DNA from: Lutraria lutraria | Taxonomy: Eukaryota > Mollusca > Bivalvia > Venerida > Mactridae | Length of the DNA stretch: 64,000 bases | Direction: 5' to 3' | Assembly (NCBI GenBank): GCA_964023205.1 | Contig: OZ026840.1 | Location: 11,146,603 to 11,210,602, forward strand | In this document: in pieces, positions 53,235-63,948 of the stretch | How positions within the stretch are numbered: the stretch's first letter is position 1 | Layout: each line of letters opens with the position of its first letter | Program-made: the position numbers and the translations under genes | The notes under the pieces: generated by a model | Databases searched by the model: none | What the model was told of the DNA's origin: nothing | What the model saw: the letters and a program-made list of their open reading frames with translations, nothing else

Positions 53235-54625
53235 ATTATACCCCCAGATATGAAATATATGGGGGCTATATTGGATTCACGCTTGACGGTCGGTCGGTCG
53301 GTCGGCCGGTCGGTCGGTCCGTCGGTCCGTGCGTCTGTAGACACAATTTGTCCGGAGATTTTCTCAGCAACTACTTACAGGATTTCAATGAAACTTCACA
53401 GAAGTGATCAGTAGTAAGTCTAGTTGTGCATGCTTAAAGCATTTTTCGTTCGAATTAATTTTCGCTGAGTTATACCCCTTTGTTGTTTTTATTCAGTATA
53501 TACAATAGGCAAATTTTGTCCGGACAATTTCTCAGCAATTACTCACAGGATCTCAATGAAACTTCACAGAAGTGATAAGTAGTAAGCCTATATGTGCATG
53601 CTTAAAGCAATTTTCGTTCAGATTAATTATCACTGAGTTATACCCCTTTGTTGTTTTTATACAGTATATACAAAGGCAAATTTTGTCCGGACAATTTCTC
53701 AGCAACTACTCACAGGATCTCAATGAAACTTCACAGAAGTGATCAGTAGTAAGCCTAGTTGTGCATGCTTAAAGCATTTTTTGTTCGGATCAATTTTCAC
53801 TGAGTTATAGCCCTTTGTTGTTTTTATACAGTATATACAATAGGCAAATTTTGTCCGGACGATTTCTCAGCAACTACTCGCAGGATTTCAACGAAACTGC
53901 ACAGAAGTAATAAGTAGTTAGCCTTGTTGTGCATGCTTAAATCATTTTTCATTTGGATTGATTTTCACTGAGTTATAGCCCTTTGTTTTTTTCTACAGTA
54001 TATACAATAGGCAAATTTTGTACTATTTCTCATTGACTACTGCCAGGAATTCAGCAAAACTTCTCAGATGTGATAAGTAGTTAGCCTAGTTGTGCATCCA
54101 TTAAGCTTGTCTTGGTTGGTTAATTTTTCACTGAGTTATGGCCCTTTGTTGTTTTTTATACAGTGTATATACAATATCTCAGTAACTACTCATAGGAATT
54201 CAATGAAACTTCACAGAAGTTATAAAAAGTAAGCCAAGTTGTGCATGCAATAACCAGGTTTTGTTTGGATTAATTTTCACTGAGTTATGGCCCTTTGTTT
54301 TATATAATTAGGCAAATTTTGCCCGTACCATTTCTCAGCAACTACATGCAGGAATTCAGTGAAACTTCTTAGAAGTAATAAGTAGTTTGCATGTTGTTGT
54401 GCATGTCCACAATAGGTTTTGTCCAAGTAAATTTTAATGAGTTATGGCCCTTTGATATTTTTTATATAATGTATATTTAGAAACTGGTCAGGATATATCT
54501 AAGCAACAATTTGCAGGTATTAAAAAAATGAAAATGCATTATATTTCCCTCTGTAAAATGTAACAATAACTGTGTCAAGGCCGCATCTGGGGGTATTCAT
54601 CACCTTTAGTGATAGTTCTAGTTTA
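53235..54625 (+). mobile_element. Long repeat, family D, second copy
   Basis: Same ends as 35871-37904: ATTATACCCCCAGATATG and GGCCGCATCTGGGGGTATTC, hairpin, GTTCTAGTTTA. Fewer 168-bp units. A GTCGGTCGGTCGGTCGG run sits near its start. The left end overlaps reading frames that are not genes. Confidence 0.85.
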
Positions 54626-54847
54626 ATTATATGTTGATTAAACTTGATTATCATTCATTTAGGACCAAGATTGTTTTTGTAATGTGTTCATCAATGTATT
54701 GTATTGTTAGTAAATCATGTGTTAATTATTTTTTGAGTAATCATGTATCAACCTGGATAACTATGTATACAAGGATTAGAATAGTGAATGTCTTATGTTT
54801 TGTGAATGTATTTGTGAGTGTATGTTTGGATGCAATAATTTACCTGT

Positions 54848-55026
54848 ACTGTCAAACCTATGTAATTGGTCACTTCTGTATAAAGGCCACCCTATGAATA
54901 AAGGCCATTCTTTGAAAAACCATCATAGATTGTTTAGAACAAACAGACTTCCAACTAAAGGTCATTGTGAACAAAGGCCACATTTTGTATTTACCAAGGG
55001 TGACCTTTGTTCACAAGTTTGACAGT
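54848..55026. mobile_element. MITE family 1 copy
   Basis: ACTGTCAAACCTATGTAATT at the left, GTTCACAAGTTTGACAGT at the right. Confidence 0.8.
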
Positions 55027-55334
55027 ATACAAATATCTTTAGTTCAAAGGTAGTTTATCAGAATTATACAAACAGTACCCTGCCATCAATTCTACATAAA
55101 CGATTTTATCTTACCATTAACTTTCTTGTTGATTTATAAATGCAATGATTTAACAGATTGATTTGAACTATATCAGTACATTTTATCTATGAGATTAATC
55201 ATGTTCATAATCATTGGCTAGTGTTCATTTTCTGTATCAGCTTCAAAGGATATAATTGGTAAAAATATTCCTTATTTGGATGGCCCAAGGGTGCTCTTGT
55301 GAAAGCATGATAAATATATTAGGATTTCATTTTC

Positions 55335-55455
55335 CTAAATTGATCAATCAGATTGCTGGAAATAAGCATTCTAAATTGACCAATCAGATTGCTGGAAATA
55401 AGCATTCTAAATTGACCAATCAGATTGCTGGAAATTAGCATTGTGAATTGACCAA
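55335..55455. repeat. 36-bp tandem repeat, about 3.5 copies
   Basis: Unit AAATTGACCAATCAGATTGC followed by TGGAAATAAGCATTCT, with the last copies diverging. Confidence 0.85.
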
Positions 55456-55587
55456 TCAATTGATTGAATATTAGATTTAGCTTAGAGAATACATAAATGA
55501 TTATATGTGATATTCATCAATATAATTGGATGATTTTCACTGATTTTGTACAAAATGTTTATGTTGAAAGGTTGTTCTATAATAGTT

Positions 55588-55767
55588 ACCGTCAAACCTG
55601 TGTTAGCGGCCACCTCTGAAGAAAGGCCATCTGGAGAATGAAGACCATTCTTTTAAAAAACATCTTTGATTACTAAGAACATATTGATATTTGAATAAAG
55701 GCTACCTGCCAATAAAGGCCACATTTTGTCTTTTCCAAGGGTGACCTTTGTTTACAGGTTTAACTGT
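55588..55767. mobile_element. MITE family 1 copy
   Basis: ACCGTCAAACCTGTGTTAGC at the left, GTTTACAGGTTTAACTGT at the right. Confidence 0.8.
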
Positions 55768-56249
55768 ATCATATTTCAATGCATTAATGAAAAAAACAGA
55801 TTTTGTAATCATTTATGACTGCTGTTAGTCTTGGAGGTAATACATTTATTGTAATGTACATGTATGATAAAATTAATGTATGAATGAACTACATTCATAC
55901 TGTAAAATGATGAATGAATTTGTGTCATCCTCTTAACATGGTTCACTATTTGCTGGGTTCAACCAAACAAGATATGAGTGTTGTTGTATATAACATATTG
56001 TACTTAGACTGATAAAGAATTCAATATTATTGATATAACCTTCTAGTCACTTTACTGGCATTTTTGCTTGGAGTGATGGTGAATCATTATTTTATCTTAT
56101 GTCTTTTTAAATCTGACATTCTTATGGTCAGTTCTGTTCAATGAAAAAAAAATCTATATTTAAGTTATTATAAATAAAATTGTGCATTATCTTATTTTGT
56201 TTCTTAATGCTATCTCTCCAAAATATCTCTTGAAAGTATGGTGGCTGGT

Positions 56250-56500
56250 TTACTACCATGTTGTATTTTCGCTTTTTCGCCACGACAATGCAGAAACACG
56301 AAGGGACAACAAAGTCAACTTTGTCTTGTTTTCGCATTGTTGCATTTTCACCACGAAAAAGCAAAGACATGACAGATGTGATGCAAAAACACGACACACT
56401 TTTGGTGTCGTATTGTAGCCCTTCTTTTGTCATATTTTCGCCACGACAATGCAAAAACATGAAGACACAACAAAGTTTTCACTTTTTCGCAAGTGCTCAA
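56250..56500. repeat. TTTTCGCCACGACAATGC repeat cluster
   Basis: TTTTCGCCACGACAATGCA occurs near 56274 and 56432 with further partial and inverted copies (AACACGA, TGTCTTGTTTTCG) between. Overlapping frames on both strands here look like by-products of this. Confidence 0.5.
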
Positions 56501-56504
56501 GGTG

Positions 56505-57940
56505 AGCTATTGTGATTGCGTGTTGTCCGTTGTCCGCTTTAAACAACATCTCCTTAAGCAGTCAGCCAATTTCAATGAAACTTTACAGGGATGTTCCTTG
56601 CATGAAGCATTAAAACCTCTCATTGGCAACCAATAGGAAAAACTTTAAAAAACTTCTTGTCCAAAACCACAGGGCTTTGAGCTTAGATATTTGGTGTGTG
56701 TCATGGTCTAGTGGACCTCTACCGAGTTTGTTCAAATTATGGCTCTGGGGTCAAAATTGGCTCAGCCCCGGGGTCACTTGATTTTACATAGACTTACATA
56801 GGGAAATTTTGAAAATCTTCTTGTCAGAAACTACAATGCCTAGAGCTTAGATATTTGACGTGTAGCATTGTCCAGTGGACCTCTACCAAGTTAGTTCAAA
56901 TTATTGCCCTAGGGTCAAAATTGGCCCCGACCCAGGGTTCACTTGATTTAATATAGACTAGTTTAGAACAATTTAACCAAGAGTGATGGCCATAATTCGC
57001 TCACCTTAGAACAAAGGCACTATAATTAATGACCAGGTATATAGTTTTCATCTCGTATAACCCATTTTTACGTAGATTTTGATATCAAAACCAACAATGA
57101 AGGTATAATACTGTTAAACAAGCAAAAACGTAGCAAATTTTCTAATCAAAGGGCCCATAACTCTTGAAGTTCATGTCCGATTCCGCCCATAATCGAACTT
57201 GTCCAAGATCTTTTGGTTATACACATTTTCTGAAAATTTGATAATGATTAGTGAATAAATGAAGGCGCTAGAGTGTAAACAAGCTAAATATAGTAAATTT
57301 TCTAAGTCAAGGGCCCATAACTCTTGAAGTTATTGTCCGATTTTGCCCATAATTGAACTTAGCCGAGACATTGTGGCCATATACATTGTGACCAAGGTTT
57401 ATCTCAATTGGTTAAGAGCTGTGAGTCCAAAACCACAGAGCCTGGAGCTTAGATATTTTCTGTGTAGCATGGTCTAGTGGACCTTTACCAAGTTTGTTCA
57501 AATTATGGCCCTAGTGTCAAAATTGGCCCCACCCCAGGGGTCACTTGATTTGTATAGGCTTATATAGGAAAATAAAAAAAAATATTCTTGTCCAGAACCA
57601 CAAGGCCGAGAGCTTAGATATTTTGTGTGTAGTATTGTCCTGTGTCCAGGTACAAAATTATGGCCCTAGGGTTAAAATTGGCCCCGCCCCTGGGGTTACT
57701 TGATTTACATCTACTTAGGCTTTTATAGGAAAATTTGAAACCACATGGCTTAGAGCTTACATATTTTGTATGTAGCATTGTCTGGTGGACCTCTACCAAG
57801 TTTGTTCAAATTATTGCCCTTGTCGGGTTAAAATTGGCCCGTCCCCGAGTCACTTGATTTTACATAGGCTCGTGATAATTTTCTCCCAGGGTCTTTTTTC
57901 TGGTAAGCGATATAGGGTCATCATGGCTGTCTTGTTTAAT
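56505..57940 (+). mobile_element. Family A repeat, third long copy, with an internal insertion
   Basis: Starts GGTGAGCTATTGTGATTGCG and ends TTTTTTCTGGTAAGCGATAT, GGGTCATCATGGC, TGTCTTGTTTA. Around 56965-57424 another repeat (GGGCCCATAACTCTTGAAGT twice) interrupts the 165-bp units. Confidence 0.75.
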
Positions 57941-58106
57941 CCTTTCAGTGTCAGTACTTGCTGTACTTTGTTTCGTTTTATTTCTGAACATTGATTTAAC
58001 CTTCATTCGTTTATATAAGCATTTAACATTAATACTCTATTTGATTTCTATGGTCTATTTATTTTCTATGATCATTTTATAAGGTCGACACGTATTTGCA
58101 AAAATT

Positions 58107-58270
58107 ACAGTTCAACCTTTCCGGAGCTGCCCTCACTTAAGCAAAAACCTCCCGTCAACAACAGCATGATTTTTCCCACTTTACGCTATAATTATTAAGT
58201 TAACCTCTCTAGAGCGACAATTTCTCTACAACAGCATGATTTGACTTCTCCCTTTGGAGAGGTTGTACTG
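58107..58270. mobile_element. MITE family 2 copy
   Basis: ACAGTTCAACCTTTCCGGAG at the left, TTGGAGAGGTTGTACTG at the right; AACAGCATGATTTT/AACAGCATGATTTG is repeated inside. Confidence 0.8.
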
Positions 58271-58396
58271 TATTGTACAATACATTCATTATTAAGTTTA
58301 TAATACACAGAGTCCAGGAATACTTTGGAGAGGTTGTACTGTATTGTACAATACATTCATTATTAAGTTATAATACACAGAGTCCAGGAATACTTT
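58252..58396. repeat. 70-bp direct duplication of a MITE end plus flank
   Basis: TTTGGAGAGGTTGTACTGTA through AGAGTCCAGGAATACTTT occurs twice. The unit includes the right end of MITE family 2 and adjacent host sequence. Confidence 0.85.
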
Positions 58397-58398
58397 AA

Positions 58399-58570
58399 GC
58401 CCGCCCGGTTAGCTCAGTGGTTAAAGCGTTGGTCTACTGATCAAGAGGTTGTGAGTTTGAACCCCGGACGAGGTTCGGGTTATACCCACTAAAACTAACT
58501 TAAGGAAAACTGGTTAGGTGAACTGGTCGCTGTATAATATAACTGAAATATCGGCATTCAACCCACTGAA
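58399..58570 (+). mobile_element. tRNA-derived SINE (S2)
   Basis: GGTTAGCTCAGTGGTTAAAG (A box) and GTGAGTTTGAACCCCGG (B box) sit at tRNA spacing. The body has CTGGTTAGGTGAACTGG, the same core as S3 and S6. The acceptor stem is not closed, so it is not a working tRNA. Confidence 0.8.
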
Positions 58571-58789
58571 ACATATACTTAAGATTATACATTTTCTCGT
58601 CCACTAAATATCACTGTGACCTTAGTTGCACTTATATTTTAAGCCTGTACTTCGTGCTTTGTATTGAATAAGGTCATGTACTTCAAAGCAAATAGAATAC
58701 AATAGACAGATTATCAAGATTGTATACATTCAGTGTATGTAAAGAATGAGAGAATCGATTTGTTGAAAATTCTAAAAGTAAAGGTTTTG

Positions 58790-59060
58790 TTTATTACTAG
58801 TATAGTGCCACCCACCCCTATTGAAATGGTCAGCCAAGTTGGCTTATGAGACACCTTTTTGCGCACAGTACCTCACAAATCCCGTACCTCACAAATCCCT
58901 CACAAATCCCGTACCTCACAAATCCCGTACCTCACAAATCCCTTCTCTTTTTGCCGGGTGACTGGCTGAGATAAGTCTATGGTTACTAGTATTTAGCTTT
59001 ATAACTAACTGGTGACTCACTCACCAGCCGACCATATATCAGTTCTAACCCAGTCTACAC
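58790..59060 (-). mobile_element. tRNA-derived SINE S1, 5'-truncated copy
   Basis: The reverse complement matches the body and tail of the SINE at 22283 (CAGTTACCAGC-like region, GCCAACTTGGCTGACC). The CCTCACAAATCCCGTA block is expanded in tandem at about 58868-58945. The tRNA head is missing. Confidence 0.75.
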
Positions 59061-59284
59061 TGTGAATTATTGTAGGATAACGATAAATGTTGTGCCGTAT
59101 TTGTAATGACTCCCTGAATTAATCATCAAATTTTGCATAAAAACAAACGCAAAATGGTACATTTGTTAATCTTTATAATTATATTTAGTTATATTCCAGA
59201 AAGTAATCTCAATTAATGTTGTAAAATACGCCTGACGTACAAACAAAACACAGAAACATTATGATTATCTAAAGTTAATACGCT

Positions 59285-59740
59285 CAAGACAAAAGCTAAC
59301 GCATCACTTACTATATCGAGGGTTCAACGCAACAGTGTCGTAACTCATATTGAAATGAGAACAAGTTACTACAGTGTTGCGCTGAGCCCTCGATATGTTA
59401 TATGATTTGAGTATTCGAGGACGGATTACGTTCAAATTTGGAATAACAATAATTCAACACATCATTAGGTTAATACAATTACCTGACATAATACATATCT
59501 GGTAGAAATTTCTATTCAATCGATCAACAAATAAATGTAAAACACAACAATTAAAAATATCATAGCACAATCACGTATTGACGCCATTTTTTGTAAATTT
59601 TACTTCTGCTGTGATATTTTTAATTGTTGAAATATGCTTATTCCAAATTTGAAACTAATCCGTCAACGAACTTACTCAAATTATATTACAACTACATGTA
59701 GTAAGTGATGCGCTAGCTCTGATCTTGAGTGTACAAATAA
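59285..59740. mobile_element. Foldback element with a smaller MITE nested in one arm
   Basis: Left CGCTCAAGACAAAAGCTAAC, GCATCACTTAC and right GTAAGTGATGCGCTAGC, TCTGATCTTGAGTG are inverted. GACGGATTACGTTCAAATTT pairs with the complement further right, as do AACAATTAAAAATATCATAG and its partner. The short hairpin at about 59313-59397 interrupts the left arm. Confidence 0.75.
59313..59397. mobile_element. About 85-bp hairpin MITE with TA target
   Basis: TA then TCGAGGGTTCAACGCAACA on the left; the complement TGTTGCGCTGAGCCCTCGA then TA on the right. Almost the whole element is stem. Confidence 0.7.
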
Positions 59741-60137
59741 TTTATTAGTTATTAGTTTGTTACGCAATTGAAGCAAAACATGCAATTCGTCCGACACATT
59801 ATTTTACTGTTTTTGTTTTATTGTGCGTTGAGTGAACGAGTTTCTTAACACAGGGCCTGATTAAATTACGCTTGTCTTATATAAATACCTTCCTTCACAG
59901 CATATTGTTCTGTTTTCATGAGCAGCATGAAACAAATGAGACTAACGTTCAAAGCAATCCAAAATATTGCCCATCATAAGTTCAAATTCTCGTTGATATA
60001 TTAAACAAAAATCTATACAAACGGATACACTTGGTAAATTAACGAAGTATACTTAACCAACTTAGCAAACACTGACTGACATGTTTTAAAAGTAGGTCAA
60101 TGCTTATACAAATGGACATGTAGTAAAATAATAGTTA

Positions 60138-61773
60138 AACCCCTGTCACACTGGGCTGCGACTGTAAGCGACACACTTGCGAACGGCATTCGCGAGATAG
60201 TTTCAAAACTGTCGCGAAAGTTCTCAATTTCTTCGCATGAGTCGCAGGCCCTCGTTTTCTTGTCTCTTGAATTTTCAACATGTTGAAAAAATTCGCGCGA
60301 CAAAATTTCTCTCAATATATTCCCAACATCATCGCGGAGGTCGCGAACCCATCTCCAACCGTTCACAATATATTTTCCGCAAATTTAGACATGCGAGAAA
60401 TTTGAGAACCTTTAATAGTTGATTGCGACCTATGAAACTAAAATACGACTGATTTCAGACAAGATAAAAATTCCGACGGTCCGGGCACCGGACAGTCCTA
60501 TGACCTCGTGAAGAGCGAAATAATTGCGATATATTTGACAATAGATTAAATATAAACTGCAATGCATCTACGACATTCCGCGCCTAAATTGCGACAAAAT
60601 AATTTGTAGGATTGGGTTTGTTGAGTTACGCGCGAATGTCTCATTTTATTCGCAATATCGCATTTATGCCGCAATTTGTTTTCAATTTTGACCACGTGAA
60701 ACATCAGTAAATATTGTTTTCGCCAACGATTCGCGCTCATTGTAAACACTGATATCCGTTCGAGGGACAGCAATTTTCAATATACCATGCCGATGTAAAA
60801 AATGCAGATCTCTCCCTGTCCCAAGCCCCCATCCGAAGAAACCTAACCTGTCTCAGGTGGATCCGGAGCCAGCATGATAATGGAGAAGAAGCATTTGTAG
60901 TTGTACATAATACACGCTGCCTGTTTTCGGCAGAGCTGCCATCGATGTTGCCACATCTGTGACGGAAGTTCAAAGTGGTGCTACTCGGAGAAACCCAGTT
61001 CCGCCACCTCCCACCCCTCTTCTGTTGTTAGAAATTTGAAGGCTGTTTCGTGATAGAGATCGTATTTGGCCTGGCATACCTCTCGCACAACTATGGTGAC
61101 TGTGTTATGGGCCAACCGGAACCCATAGAACAGCGACATGTACGAATCCCCAATGGCAATGTACTGAGCGTAATGGCAAGCTTCAATCCAGTGGATAGAG
61201 GCTTTCTGGAGGTTTCTCCCGAAGCCTATGGCATAATTCTTCAACCATTTGTTTGAGAACTCTGGGTCAATTCTAACAAAGTTCTTGACCTTCTTTTTTC
61301 TCCATTCTCTGGCTTTGGTCGTAGCTTTTTGGACAGAAGACATACTGTTGACTTCAGCATGACATTGTGGTTTCAACCAAGAGTTGATCCATCTCAAATG
61401 ACGTAGTCTAACGGCTTAATAATTGCTGAAATTCAGTATGTTGCATTTTTATTTTTTATTTCTGAATTGCTTTTCCTAATTGTCGCGCGATTTTCGAATG
61501 AATATCGCGCGAATTTTGCAAACACAAACAATGTCGCAATTATGTCGAACAGATGACGAAAAGGTATCGTGCGATATTCTCGTGACATGTTTGAGAACTT
61601 CAGCAGGTATTCGCGGGAAGTGCGTGCAACATTCGCGTAACATTCGGGCGACATACTCATTCATGTCGTAAGTATCAACCCAAGCGAGTTTTGTCGCTAA
61701 AATTCGCAAAATTTGCCGCAAATTTGTGTCTCCAACAGTTCTCCAGGTGTCGCAGTTCAGTGTGACACTACCT
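60138..61773. mobile_element. Defective PIF/Harbinger-like element
   Basis: Inverted ends CCTGTCACACTGGGCTGCGA and the complement GTGTCACACTGAACTGCGAC, with TTA on both sides (60135-60137 and 61774-61776), fitting the 3-bp TWA duplication of PIF/Harbinger. CpG-rich, with many TCGCGC/CGCGAC words near the ends. It contains a decayed nuclease gene on the minus strand. The CpG content is much higher than in the surrounding DNA. Confidence 0.75.
60740..61397 (-). pseudogene. Decayed Harbinger nuclease (HARBI1-like transposase)
   Basis: The minus frame 61397-60981 encodes 138 residues including YMSLFYGFRLAHNTVTIVV and REVCQAKYDLYHETAF, which match the region before the first catalytic Asp of HARBI1-like DDE nucleases. 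Immediately after, NFRHRCGNIDGSS stands where the family has HTCGAIDGKH. A one-base shift then restores a transposase-like string (CIMYNYKCFFSIIMLAPD) that soon meets a stop. The remaining DDE region and the second gene (MYB-like) are absent. Not functional. Confidence 0.75.
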
Positions 61774-61799
61774 TTAGGTAGGCAATTTTTACACATATC

Positions 61800-62700
61800 G
61801 CGATACAATTGCGCATGTTAAGATAAAACGATATTCATCCTCAACTACATTCATCTGACAAAAGATACATTTCCTATTAGCACATTCTTTGATTTCTGAA
61901 TCGACTCTCTTCTACAGCAAACTTATGAGCCGTAATCGAGATAAAGCAATTCTATGATACCAAACGGATATAATTTAGTTTCGAAATCATTTTTGAATGA
62001 TCGATTGGTGAATAGTTTTGGCATATAGTCTGACATAGAGAAAAAAAACGTTGATAATAGTTTTATGCAGTAAATTGGTACAAATTTTCTTAAACAAGTT
62101 TAGATAACAATTGGGAGAATTATGAAATTTAATAAATGTAATTTTAATATTTTTTCTTTCTCTACATGTAATTTTGTGACTCTTGTTAAAGTCAATGCAT
62201 CAAAAGCATGTACACATAGGATACAAAAATTGTAACAACTTAAGTGATTTAAATTGTTTAATTAAGGCATCTTTGTATTGAATTTCTCTAGCAGCTGATA
62301 GCTAGTGCAGTAAATATACGAGTATGTCTTTTTATAAATAATCTAATCAGTTTAGAATAATAGCTCAACCTTTAATTTTCGGTGTCCATTTTTTGATTGG
62401 CTACCTTGGTATGACCAATTTTGTAACGCGGATCTTCGTTGGTTCGAACCCATCTTACGATTATTCTGAAAACGATGAGCTATTACAAATAATGTAACAA
62501 AACGTTCTATACATAGCGTGACGTCACTACGTTTGTCAGTGCATAGCGCTACCGTAGTGTACACATTGGTAACAAAATTAATTGTTTTGTCAAAATCCCT
62601 AAGATGTTTTGCGTCGGAGTTTGTTAAAAATACAAACCAACAATTATTTAGGATGGCAGTGACAGTATTCCTAAACAACATTGTAATTCTGCTTGAACTG
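61800..62700. other. Intergenic stretch with no supported gene
   Basis: AT-rich to about 62340, then mixed composition. Short overlapping frames at 62352-62904 on both strands show no recognisable motif. Confidence 0.5.
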
Positions 62701-62760
62701 ATCTCGGGCCTACATAAACATTTGACTGGAAGCTTAAGGTATACTTACATTACAGGTTTG

Positions 62761-63002
62761 TGTGACCCGCCGCCGTGGTCGCTGATTTCAAATCACTGCA
62801 ACCTCTCACTGATAGAGGGTCGTGGGTCGAGCCAAGCTATATATAACGACCATGCCCCTTTATGTGAGAAAGTAGACAGTTGCTTACGGAGGATGGGAGT
62901 CTAGTACTGGTTCTTCCCAGGAACGATGGTTAGGTGAACTGTCCGCCTTATATGACTCTGACTGTTGAAAAGGGGCGTAAAACTCAAACAAACAAACACA
63001 AT
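62761..63002 (+). mobile_element. tRNA-derived SINE (S3), full copy
   Basis: GTGGTCGCTGATTTCAAATC and GGGTCGTGGGTCGAGCC form the tRNA-like head, followed by GGTTAGGTGAACTGTCCGCC and an (AAAC)n tail. Same family as the split minus-strand copy in intron 4. Confidence 0.8.
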
Positions 63003-63477
63003 TTGGCGTTGTACATGTACAAGTTATACATACCTAAATTTGACCTCGATGTTAGTCTCAACTTTGCTGACACATTTATGTATGATTAACAACGTCATTG
63101 TTTTATCACCTTAGAAACAATAAAACAACAAATAAACCGATCTCAAGTTTTATTACACCAAACCCGTGTATTTTCTATTCGGTTTTGTATTCAGTCAACA
63201 AGACTCAGGTTTGGAATCTAAACGGCGCACAGGAATTTTGATGTGCAGTTGTTAAACTAGTTCACGTTCCATTTGCAGTGCAAGTCTATGTAAGCTCATT
63301 TTCCATGAGTACTTCCAGCACTTTGATTTTTATTATTATATTTACGAGCTGTGTTATGATATAGTGGAACATTTGCTATAGATTAAATGTCTTGGAACGA
63401 GCTTAGATTATGTTGAGTACAGCAAATAAGTAATAACTAAGACCACGTTTTAGGAAAAAAACATCCGGCATGTTTAT
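63003..63477. other. Intergenic stretch, nothing recognised
   Basis: No coding signature, tandem structure or inverted repeat noted. Confidence 0.5.
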
Positions 63478-63548
63478 TAGGGCGTAACCAGATCGCCAGG
63501 TTGTGTACACGTTCAGCTCACTAACCACTGGACTACAGACGCTGCTGG
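63478..63548 (-). mobile_element. Possible tRNA-like SINE head
   Basis: The minus strand reads TAGTCCAGTGGTTAGTGAGC, an A-box-like string. The B box is poor. Weak call. Confidence 0.3.
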
Positions 63549-63678
63549 TTTTATTATGCTAAAAACAAGTAGACAATTGGTCGTGACGTAATTGGTCGTT
63601 TTAACGAGGTGATCTGGACATGAGAGTGGTTGCTATGGTGAGGTTACACTATATATCAACACTGAATCAACACTAAGT

Positions 63679-63948
63679 ATGTTGTTACGTTCCAAGGCCA
63701 TGTTGTTGTTTATCTCTGTGTTTTTACAATATTGCGTTTCAATTTTGAATGCACAACTCTACATCAGCTGTAGTCTGCAGATAGCTGACGACATTATATT
63801 ATATAATATTATGCTATGCGAAAAACTTTCAATTAATCACGTTGTTCTGGAGTGTCGGCTGCTTAAGGCCAGAAAACGTAGTTGTGTTTCCGACTACCCA
63901 ATCGACCCTTTCACGTTTACCTTATCTTTTGGCGCCGGTGTAGCATAA
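63679..63948 (+). CDS. Unrecognised 89-residue frame, possible LINE C-terminal remnant
   Basis: Starts with a hydrophobic stretch (LLFISVFLQYCVSILNAQLY). Its centre, CEKLSINHVVLECRLLKARK, resembles the C-x-x-x-H-x-x-x-x-C tail after the RT in some Jockey/R1-like LINEs (LTVxHILxEC). No other support, and it lies near the window end. It could equally be chance. Confidence 0.25.
   Translation: MLLRSKAMLLFISVFLQYCVSILNAQLYISCSLQIADDIILYNIMLCEKLSINHVVLECRLLKARKRSCVSDYPIDPFTFTLSFGAGVA

Noticed and set aside
58399..58475. A tRNA gene
   Set aside because: A and B boxes are good, but the acceptor stem does not close and a SINE body follows; treated as SINE S2. The same applies to 22283 and 14082.
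61050..61256. Plus-strand 68-codon frame opposite the Harbinger remnant
   Set aside because: Shadow of the minus-strand nuclease remnant, which has recognisable motifs.
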